DNA of 64,000 nucleotides, from the NCBI GenBank assembly GCA_020746835.1, contig JAGPNK010000001.1:186001-250000 (forward strand). Direction: 5' to 3'. The DNA is from Stachybotrys elegans (taxonomy: Eukaryota > Ascomycota > Sordariomycetes > Hypocreales > Stachybotryaceae). The translations under genes were made by a program, and so were the position numbers. Positions 10,454 to 19,104 of the stretch are shown piece by piece. The notes below the pieces were generated by a model. That model was given only the letters and a program-made list of their open reading frames with translations. It was not told the DNA's origin and made no database searches. The number at the start of each line of letters is the position of its first letter. Position 1 is the stretch's first letter.

Positions 10454-10835
10454 CGGATTCACCATGTATTAGCTAGACTTTACCATGTGCTGGTGCAATA
10501 ATTTGATTCATTTGATGCAACTTGCTTCTGTTCTAACTGATGCATTTATTCAACCAACTACGCTACCGAGGTCGCTGTCTTATTGGTTCCTGCTGCGCTT
10601 GTTGGCGATGCCTTGATATTTTGACAATTCCCCATCGACAAGAGGTTATGAAGAGATCGTCAGATTTACAATTGGCCGAAGCCATAGAACAATGATGCAG
10701 CGGCAGCAACCACGTACAGGCATACAAGATTAAGAGGACCTTCAGTTAGCAGCCTGGCCTCGATATGTATGTACCGTTCGCCGACATGTTCTGACGAGAC
10801 TGGCCAAAGGTGTGAGACTGGGGTGCTAAGGTCGG

Positions 10836-10872
10836 CATACCGTCGCGATGCCGGCGGAAGTCCTCCGACGAT
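10836..10872 (-). repeat. Dispersed repeat family, inverted fragment
   Basis: Read on the minus strand it gives acttccgccggcatcgcgac followed by ggtatgccgacc, matching 1920-1955 in opposite orientation. It lies in a 148-codon open minus frame (10666-11112) that is not otherwise convincing. Confidence 0.5.
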
Positions 10873-10994
10873 GAAGAAACATGTGACGACTATGGCGAAC
10901 GGTTCTTTCTCTCCCTTCCACACTGCTCCGAAAAAATCGGTCTGAGGCTGGTAACAGTCTGTACAGACAGTGAATTCAGCAACGGACCAAGAGA

Positions 10995-11007
10995 CCCCCC
11001 CCCCCCC
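10995..11007 (+). repeat. 13-nt poly-C tract
   Basis: An uninterrupted C run, followed after tt by five more C. The flanks match no other feature. Confidence 0.95.
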
Positions 11008-11359
11008 TTCCCCCAAACACGAACAGCCCGATACCGGAAACGGGCAGCTATGCAGGTGAGTCCATTCGTCCCGAGAGAGGTCTTTCGAAAATTGTGCGAT
11101 ATCATCACCCAATATTGGATTTCTTCATCCTATCATTCATCGCTGGTGATTCGAGCTAATGGACAAAAAGGCGCAAATTGACAACCCCAAATGGGGCAGC
11201 GTCAAACAGGTTACCAGTTTTGTTCATCCGACGCCGCTTCCGCATTTTCTCCAGTTCCGCCATGTTTACATATCTCCCTTCGTCAGGAGATGTCTCACGC
11301 CATTGTTGGTTCACTGCATGCCTCTGTCTCGTCTTGGCATGCTTGGACCTGGGAAGTCA

Positions 11360-11668
11360 GCCAGACTCGCGAGACTCGTGCGATAGAGGCTATGCATTCA
11401 CAATTAGTCCGCGATAGTACTAACCAGGTGGGTTAGAATGCTACTTGAATTGCCAGGGAGACGAGTTGACACAAAAGCTGGCTGGTGAGGAGGGGCAGGG
11501 CCAGGAACCGCATCTCTGGGAGGGCTGCCACGAGGAACGGGACCACGAGGACCGAGACGCGGCGGCAGTAATGGCAGGGTGGGATGCTAGAGACATCAGA
11601 TCCAGTACAAACACAGCAAGATGGAAATGAAAGAGGTACTTACGTCGGATTGCTCTGGGAAAACATCT
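11360..11668 (-). pseudogene. RING-family relic B1 (3' half only)
   Basis: Minus strand, in order: the end of a RING exon (...FPEQSD) with an intact donor GAC|GTAAGTACC at 11655-11647; intron 1 ending CTCTAG; a Pro-rich exon starting HPTLPLLPPRLG and containing VPGPAPP and TRLPGN; an intron-2 block with CATTCTAAC; then CATAG|CCTCTATC opening a basic exon that stops after about nine codons. Order and splice blocks match copies A and C. The RING itself is missing: the homology ends at the poly-G run at 11669. Confidence 0.6.
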
Positions 11669-11683
11669 GGGGGGGGGGGGGGG
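11669..11683 (+). repeat. 15-nt poly-G tract at the junction of two RING relics
   Basis: The run separates relic B1 (RING-exon end, to 11668) from relic B2 (Pro-rich exon like copy E, from about 11690). It therefore marks a rearrangement breakpoint inside the array. Confidence 0.9.
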
Positions 11684-12070
11684 CTGTGGCGGACGGCAGG
11701 ACCAGAAGGACCAAGCGTTTGAGCGTCGGCACGCACAGTAGGAGTCGAAGTTGGGTAGCCCCGACGATGGGGCGGGCGAAGGTCTCGCCCTTCGGGACCA
11801 GGAGGTTGATCTCCAGGTGGGCTGTCGAGGTGCAGACTGGGACCAGCAGAAATCGGAGGAGCTGAGGTCGGGAGGCTTGAGCGAAGGCCTGCCTAGAGAG
11901 ACATTAGAACCAGGACTGAAAACCCCAAAACGCAGTGGGTTGGAGATAGAGGAAAGGGTTACTTACATCTAACTGCCTTGGAGCAAACGGGCCAATCTTC
12001 ATCGCTTAGCGAGAGTCTTATAAATCCATGGGGCATTTTGCAGTCTGCTCAAGGAGCCACTTAGGAAAGA
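11684..12070 (-). pseudogene. RING-family relic B2 (two stop codons in the RING exon)
   Basis: On the minus strand a piece of RING exon reads KWLLEQTAKCP, MDL, stop, DSR, stop, AMKIGPFAP, then GAT|GTAAGT (donor near 11966), an intron ending CTCTCTAG, and a Pro-rich exon closest to copy E. The same stretch in copy E (LDLRDFRQAM) has CGA and CAA where B2 has TAA and TAA. Homology ends at about 12070, before the zinc-binding half of the RING. A dead fragment. Confidence 0.6.
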
Positions 12071-12269
12071 GGTACTTGCACAGTAATTCCAGTACGGTAA
12101 GATTGACCACCGCCAAATACCTAAGGACTGTAAGCAAGTATATTCAGAACAGCCTCTCAATTTCCTGGAAGGGGCTGCTGCCCTGTGAAGGAAGCACATC
12201 GCAAGTGCCTTAGCAATAGCAGGGCCACTGCAGTCTAGCTCTAGGGTCTTGGGAGATGTACAACGGTCA

Positions 12270-12400
12270 TCGGCTTCCTCGTCGTGAGGACATCCGCCGG
12301 CATCGCATGCAAGGTGTCCCGACCCCAGCGCCTCGGCCTGGGCCTTGCCAGAATAGACGCCAGAAAACAGTACGTACACTCGTCAAATTCTAACCATCAC
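12270..12400 (+). repeat. Degenerate dispersed repeat family, copy 3
   Basis: Contains catccgccggcatcgcatg followed by cccgacccc and, 80 bp on, actcgtcaaattctaacc, which align with copy 1 (1919-2044). It sits downstream of RING copy C in the same relation that copy 1 has to copy A. Confidence 0.45.
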
Positions 12401-12688
12401 CACCCCGTATCGTCTTCATTATCAGAAGGGGGCCTCCCCGAAGTCGCTGGTCTGTATCCCATTGGGGCACACAAACAGGAAATCCACATGCAATCTCAAA
12501 TATCTATTTAAACATGGCGTAGATTGGACAATTGGTATCGATATCTTGGTATGCCTTATATGGAAGTAACGTACCCCGTCATAATGGTCCTTGTATGGCA
12601 TCAATTTTCTTGTGTCAAGAAGCATAAATAGCTACTTTAATTCCTAGCACAATTTGCATCCTGTGTTTGCTCATGTCTTCTAACCTTA

Positions 12689-13611
12689 TCAATCTTGACG
12701 CCTCTTTCGCACTCTGTCCAATTCTGGCCCGTTCAAAACCCTCCATTCGCGTGCCGCTCCGTCCAACTCTTCAGAAGCAGCTGCTGGAGATGTAGCTCGC
12801 CATGCCCTGTTTGCTAGATTCCTGATCTTCTTCTTCTCACGCTTGGATTTGGTGACGGAAGTAGCATCAAAAGACTCGCGTAGAGGCTGTACATTGATAG
12901 TTAGCTCATGATGATAGCCAGGCAAGTTAAAACAATCATTACTTACATTATTCGGGAGACGGGTACGCACAAAGTTCGGCCGATAAGGGGGGACAGATTC
13001 CTGAGCTGGATCTGTAGGACCGTCGCAAATGGAGGGACCAGTTGGATCCCTAGAGGGGCCGGCAAGACTGGTAGGAGGCTCGGTAGAAGCAGGAGCTGGA
13101 TCCATGGGAGCGTTGTCGTAAGGAGAGAGACGAGAAAGTTGATCCACAAGAGCGTCCTCAAATGCTGAGGGACCGCCAGTTGGATCCCTAAAAGTCCCGA
13201 TAAGACTAGTAATAGGCTCGGCAGGGCCAGGAACCGCAGCTCTAGGAGGGCTGTTGTGAAGACAGGGACGACTCGCATCCCTAGGTCGGACGAGATGGGG
13301 TGGGAATACTGGCAAGGTGGGATGCTAGAGACATTAAATTCAGTACTGAAGATATAAACGCAGAAAGGTGGAGATGAAAGGGTACTTATGTCGGATTTCT
13401 CTGGGAAAACCTCCAGCTGATCCAACGGGCACCTTGCACTGTGGCTAACAAGCCAACTCGTCAAACAGCGGGCTGGGAATAGATGTCCGCATCTTAGCTG
13501 AATGACTTCTTTTCTTCCGCCCTCGTTTAGACATATGAGGCACACCGTGCATGGGATCGGGTAGGGGAGCTGGAGACTCGGCAGCTGGGCAAAATCCTCG
13601 GAGGATGCCAT
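12689..13611 (-). pseudogene. RING-finger protein, copy C (broken first splice donor)
   Basis: ATG at 13611 (CATCCCATGGCA, good context; MASSEDFAQLP). RING exon 13611-13390 with CTVCLIC...LRCGHLFPARC...CPLD. The expected donor reads GAC|ATAAGT where relic B1 keeps GAC|GTAAGT, so intron 1 (13389-13325) should not splice normally. Retention shifts frame; that frame stays open to 12943 and would give an altered tail. If spliced: Pro-rich exon 13324-12947, intron 12946-12887, basic exon 12886-12689 (KSKREKKKIRNLANRAWR, SPAAASEELDG), 265 residues. Another ATG at 13668 lies in the presumed 5' intron. Ubiquitin-ligase-like by family; activity doubtful. Confidence 0.55.
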
Positions 13612-14390
13612 GGGATGGAGAGACGACCTATCGCTGTCAGTAAGCAATGAGGGAAGCCATTGAAACATAGGGTGTCTTACATTCTGAGTCGAGGGGAGGG
13701 CATTGCTGTTAGAAAAATTGGTGTGAAAAAGAAAGAAACGAACAGAAAAATTTACGGCAGCGGAAGTGCAGGTTTGCCAGAACTACCCTCCTTCCTCCAG
13801 CTGTCGGCACGTGAGCACCAACCACAGGTACGTAGGAAGTATTGAAAGGAGCATGGCCAAGTAGAATGGGGAAGCAAAACTGGGGATGCTACAGCATCTC
13901 AACTCCATCTGAAATCCTACAAGACAAAGAACTCGTTGTGGTACTTGCCCTACCTACGAGGTGTAGAGCCCTGGGAAGAAGGCTGCCGCTCAAAAAGGTC
14001 AAGATCGCTAGCGCTGGCGAAGGCCTTAATCTCTTGCTGAAGAAGGCTGGGATCAGGGCTAAGACTGCGATAGCATGAGAAGACATGTTTTGGGAAACGT
14101 CAAGCCTTGTATATTGCTAGCGGAGCTTTCTTCTGATTGGGGTTTCTATATCTTTGCAATGCACAAGCGAAAGCCCATTGATGCTATTCATCCTGACATC
14201 TGTGCTCGCCGTCATTGAGCAAGTCAAAGCCAACAAGAGTCCGTCCTTGATAAAAACGTATAATGGTAACGATCAAGTCATCACCCGATATGGGGTTTCT
14301 CCATTCTTTCCTTCGTCATTCATTGTTCGAGCTATGGGACGAAGACTCAAGTCAACCACCCCAAACGTGTCGGACGCAACGTGAAGCATG

Positions 14391-15115
14391 CTAATGATCA
14401 TTTCCCCCATTTCGACGCGCCCTGCGATTTCTAGCCACTGTCTCCATGTTTGTCTTATCCCATTCTTCAGCTGCTGCCCGAATCTCCGCTTGTGCCCTCT
14501 CCGGACTCCTCTCACGCCATTCCCGATTGGCTTGTTTCCTAGCTCTTTTTAATGCTCGTGCCGTCTTGCCTTCTATGCCAGAATTGCTTAGCATAGGCTA
14601 TGCATTCCGAATTAGTATATGATAATATCAGACGAGGTGGAAGCATTGATACTCACGTTCCTTGGAGGACGAGTAGGCACAATGCCAGGTCGAGCAGAAG
14701 CGCCGTTGGCAGGAATACGAGCTCGCTTTTGAGGGCGAGCGTCGTCAGTGTCAGGGCCAGAAGTCTGTCCCCTTCGAGTGTCAGTGACAAGGCCAGAAGT
14801 CTGTCCCCTTCGAGGGCCGTCATCAATGGCGGGAGGAGAGGTTCGATTCCCAACACGGTCTTGAAGCCGAGGGCGAGCGTCACAGCCAATCTTCATGCGA
14901 AAGTCTTTCCCATAGATCGGACATGAAGCACTTTGACTGACGAGCCACTCTGTGATGCATTTTGTGGGAAAGGAATGCTGGCATGGCAAAGATGTTATGC
15001 TTTGATGGTCATCAAGGCAAACCAGGCAAACTCTGCAGAATATGGGCTCGGAGGACTCCCTCAGAGGGAGGAGGGCGATCTCTTCGAGCGACGCCGTCAA
15101 GGAGTGGCTGGACAA
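14391..15115 (-). pseudogene. RING-finger protein, copy D (no obvious start codon)
   Basis: Exons 15115-14657 and 14597-14391, intron 14656-14598 (GTGAGT...CATAG, phase 0), 221 or so residues. RING core: CRVCLVC...LPCQHSFPTKC...CPIYG; the last ligand position is Tyr. Intron 1 of the other copies is absent and the RING exon runs straight into a short Pro/Arg-rich stretch with a small repeat (RRGQTSG). The C-terminal exon has ARALKRARKQANREWR and SPERAQAE. Where copy C has its ATG this copy has TTG ACG; the upstream 5' exon ends before an ATG can be found in frame. Probably untranslated or started at an unrecognised site; the conserved frame suggests recent decay. Confidence 0.5.
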
Positions 15116-16166
15116 CCTGTCGCTGTAAGCAAGCAGAAGGAAGAAGAGGGAGGATCTCCTTACATTGCTGGGCGCTGAGAGGCAAAAGCCTAAAACGAGG
15201 TTTGGGCCTGAGGGTCAGAAAGTTGGTATAAAGGAGAAAGAAAAGACTGAGAGAAGTGTGGGCTATGCGGTGGGTAGGTATGCCTCCAGGCTTCCTTCCC
15301 TCTGCCACTGCAGCTGCCAGCACCTGGGCAGCCCACTGTATTGGGGGCACCACACGAGCAGCTTGCGCTGCTGTGCAAAATACTTGTGCCCAGCTACCTC
15401 CAAGAAGGCCGGAAGGCGATGTGAGAAGGATGATCGCTGCAATCTAACTGGGGCCATGGAAGATCTAATATCTTCCTACTGGTTACACACAAACAGCTTG
15501 GCCACTTGTTCCTGTTGGAAGGGTCTGGAATCACTCCAGCAAGCGGGCCACCTGCTACATCTCAGTAACTATACAAAGCGGCAACAAGAAGCTTACCAAA
15601 TAAGGTAGCTTGAAACACTGCCAGGAAGCAGGAGACACGTCATGGCAAGCCAGCCGCGATTCCGCAGCGGTGCCGTTAGCGAGGTTGCACCCGATAGCCT
15701 CCGGGCAACGAGAATCAAGACCCTACGAAGAAAGGAGAAAATGATGTCGAGCTTGCGGATCCAGATTGGGCTTTATTCATGGGCTCCTGGCTATGTGTTT
15801 ATTTTGATATAACCCCATTTAGATGAGCGCTTGGCACTAGATATAGTATGTCTGAGCCTTTCATGAATGTTCCTTGTGATAGTATTCCGGTATTGCTAAT
15901 CGTCGTCGACCTGCTCCACTGCTTCAGACCCGACCACTCCGACGTTGACCTAGGTAGGTAATATTCACCTCTTCGGTATTCGCCCTGTACTTGATGACTC
16001 TCACCACGCCGCAAACTCCCTTCGATAGCTAAGGCGCAAGATCTTCGCCGCCAGCACTGATCGTAACCTTCTTCCACAGCTAGGGCACGAGACCTTTCCA
16101 ACAGCATATGTGCCTCTGTATCACAACCGTGCTGTAAACTCATGGCACTGTGGACAGCGTGAAACC

Positions 16167-17020
16167 TTATGCATTCCCACGCGCACTGCGCCTTGCGTCC
16201 AGTGCCTCCCGGTTTGCCTTTTCCCACACCTTGTGTGATCCGTCAAGAACTTTAGACGCAGTTGTAGGGCAGAGGTCCCTCCACTTCTTGTTTGCTATCT
16301 TTCTAGCTCTTTTCAGTGCACGTATAGACTTGCCAATCTGCTCAGACCTATTTAATAGAGGCTATATATAATTAGTCTCTATTAGTAATAATTCTGGCCA
16401 GGAAAGTTAGAATGGCTATTACTTACATTATGTGGAGGAACAGTAGGTACAAAGTTAGGCTTCCGGCTAGACCTCTGATAGCTGGGCAGACGAGTAGGCT
16501 CGGTAGGGACAGGAGTCCCATCCATAGGAGGGCCGTCAAGGTGCTGGTGAGGACCGGGAGTTTGGTCCGATAGAGGGCCGTCAAAGTGTTGACCGGGAAT
16601 AAGAGAAATCAGAGGAGCTGAGGGCGGGAGACCAGAACTTTGGCCTGTACGATGGTCTGTCTATAGCTACATTAGAACCAGCACTGAAAATTCAAACCAA
16701 ATGAGATGGACAGGAGGGTAAGGATGGTGCTTCAGGAATAATCACCTACATCTAACTCCCCGGGAGTAAACGGGCCAATCTGCATCGCTTGACGAAAGTC
16801 TCGTAAATCTAGAGGACATTTTGCGGTCTGGTCGAGGAGCCACTTGGTAATGCATTCTTTGGGGAAAAGATGCTGACATGGTAACCGGATTACTGTGCTG
16901 CGATGCTCGTTCTTGCAGGGAATGCAAACATCGCACGGGATCGGCTTGGAGAGCTCTAGGGTCGGCAGTTGGGCAATATCGTCAAGGGATGCCTTCACGG
17001 GATAGCTGGAAGACCTATCG
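16167..17020 (-). pseudogene. RING-finger protein, copy E (start codon replaced by GTG)
   Basis: Exons: 17020-16750 (RING), intron 16749-16661, 16660-16427 (Pro-rich), intron 16426-16362, 16361-16167 (basic C-terminus, 64 residues plus stop). All are open. RING core: CDVCIPC...LPCQHLFPKEC...CPLD. C-terminus: KSIRALKRARKIANKKWR. A 5' intron 17066-17021 (GTAAGG...GTTAG) precedes DRSSSYP. Copy C starts at ATGGCATCC; here the same place reads GTGAAGGCATCC and no in-frame ATG is seen in the adjoining 5' exon. Apart from the start the copy is intact, so translation from an upstream exon or a non-ATG start cannot be excluded. Confidence 0.5.
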
Positions 17021-17339
17021 CTAACAGTAAGCAGAGGAAGCTAGGGATGTGTAGGTGATCCCTTACATTGCTAAGCGGGGAGGGTGGGAGAAGCATGAAG
17101 CTATCGCGAAGGTTGGCCAAAAGCTCAGAAAAGCAGTCGCCGTGAGTAAATTTTGGGTGTTGGAGAAGGAGAAAAAAAAAAGAAGAAGTGTGGAAGGAGA
17201 AGCGCAGCTTATCCTCGAAGCTCCCTATTCGCTGGCTGCTAGCACCTCCAGCTACCGGTCAGGAATCGCAATACGTGTCTATCTGCCGAGAAGGAGCCCC
17301 TACAATCTAGCTTTTGTTTCCTGTATGACCTGATATCTG

Positions 17340-18033
17340 CCTAGTATTTATTTTTGTATCGAATGATTGTTTGTTGATGGCGTAATAAGTCTGCCACCTT
17401 GTTTGCATAGCGTGAAGAAAGCATACCATGCATCGTTAGGAGGCATGCAGAAGTAGCAAGTTGTATTATTCAGTGTACACATCATCATTCATATGTCCAC
17501 TGTAAAGGGCATGAGGACTGTCGCTCAAGCTAAGTATTTGAATTTGTGGTGGTGCGTTCCGTGCCACCTACCTCGAGGCTCGCGATGTCTTCAAGGAGCT
17601 CCCAGTCGACTACTTTGTACATAAGGGCAGCTTAGTCGAGCGATCTGTTTCCCTGTACTGTAAGATCCACCATGCGGCGGTATCGACAAAATGGCTATAA
17701 CACACAAAATACCGCCATTATAATTTTATCAGGGCCTACAGCCTTCTACTCTGACCATAAAAACATACACGGCTCCACGGCGCTGCAAGGCTCCCCAAAC
17801 TTGCACTTGCGCCCACTGGCAGGGCACTTACTTTCTCCGCACTCTACAGGAGGTGAAATTTAGCTTAGTAGCTGAGCCGGATGCACCAATCAGAATGAGG
17901 TGCAGTGGAGATGGGGATCCACATATTGAGGGCTTGGTATCACACACCATCGCGCCACTTGCGATCATGGGTGGGGTGAATAACCTCACCTCCACAAACA
18001 ATCAGCGCAGTTGCCGACCAGCAAAAAGATTGC
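17340..18033. other. No supported gene
   Basis: Only short open frames, no splice pattern and no domain. The stretch separates the RING array from the tRNA. Confidence 0.6.
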
Positions 18034-18139
18034 TGCCCCGAGTGAGAATCGAACTCACAACCTCCGGATATCCCAGCATGAATACTAGGTCATAGTCATT
18101 GTATGAGACCGATGCGCTAGCCGATTACGCCATCGAGGC
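18034..18139 (-). tRNA. tRNA-Met (CAT), elongator type, with 32-nt intron
   Basis: On the minus strand GCCTCGA pairs with TCGGGGC as acceptor stem (one G-T pair), discriminator A at 18034. The T arm is GTGAG-TTCGAAT-CTCAC. The anticodon arm is TCGGT-CTCATA-[intron]-A-TCCGG, anticodon CAT. The intron occupies 18070-18101 (32 nt), directly after position 37 as in canonical nuclear tRNA introns. The acceptor stem and the TCGGT/TCCGG arm fit the elongator tRNA-Met of filamentous fungi, not the initiator. Confidence 0.9.
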
Positions 18140-19104
18140 TTGTTGGTTGCAGTGGCGACAATTAGATCCATCTATATAGGTTCAGAGCGGCCGCCACCAT
18201 CAACCGGCGCTATAGCAAACCAAAAATGGACCGACACCTGTATACTACGGTCTCTAGAACCACCAGAATCATGCTTGAAGGGAGGTGCTCAAGGTAAATA
18301 ATTAATGCCCAATTATTCCCGAGCCAGTAAATGCTGTTCGTTAGCAATAGAGGATCTAGTTATCTGGAGGGCACGTTTTATGATGAAGAATTCAGAACAT
18401 TGATAGGAACGCGCAAAAGTCTTTGCCCCGTGAAATTCGTTCGTGTGCTCTACCATATACAACCTTGCGATAATAACGAGGGATTGCTTGCCACTGCTCC
18501 TGTGCGCTGATACCCTCAGCTGGACTCGGAGGGGGGATGGGACAAGGTAGGCTGCAATGAATATCACAAGACCTACGCTAATTCACTATCCGGAGCCATT
18601 TGGGGACGCGATGCCCAAATTTGCTACAGGGGACTCCTCGACTGTCAACGCATACTCCGGGGTCACTTCAGCATCCGGATTGTGCTGTCGCTGATGTGGC
18701 GAGGGTTTGCATTTCGTCGTACCATGAACGACGGAAAGTGTTATCTCCTAAACCATCCCATGCCTTCAAATAGCTCAAAAGAGGCCACTCATATGGGAAG
18801 GCAGCAATAAATTTACTCGACCGCCTGCTGAAAACCATCTAGCGGCATCTTTAACCGAGTCACTGGAAACCACGTTTCAGAAACAAGGACACCGCCTCAT
18901 CACAGCCTTGACCGAGTACCCCAGAACAGGCCTTCTCGCGGCAACCTTGGTCGTCACTCGCTGAAGACTTCACATCCTCGACCATTCTCCCACGGGAGCA
19001 CAGGATCGGAAGGCCGTATGTAGGAGATGAAGTAGGCGAAGTAGACAAAGACAAAGGGGAAATTATTACATATCTAATTTACTCGACTACCTGTCGTACA
19101 CTTT
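18140..19104. other. No supported gene
   Basis: Short overlapping frames only. This is the downstream flank of the sugar transporter and contains its presumed 3' untranslated region and terminator; no specific site was recognised. Confidence 0.6.

Noticed and set aside
10666..11112. 148-codon minus frame near 10.9 kb
   Set aside because: Contains the inverted repeat fragment and the poly-C run (read as poly-Gly); no recognised domain and nothing to support a start.
16011..16110. Possible 50-bp direct repeat downstream of RING E
   Set aside because: Only scattered identities (agct.agggc.cga, cctt, cagca); too weak to separate from chance.
1..18000. CRISPR array, integrated virus or bacterial-type island
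   Set aside because: No regularly spaced repeats, no viral or reverse-transcriptase/transposase motifs in any frame examined, and eukaryotic spliceosomal introns throughout.
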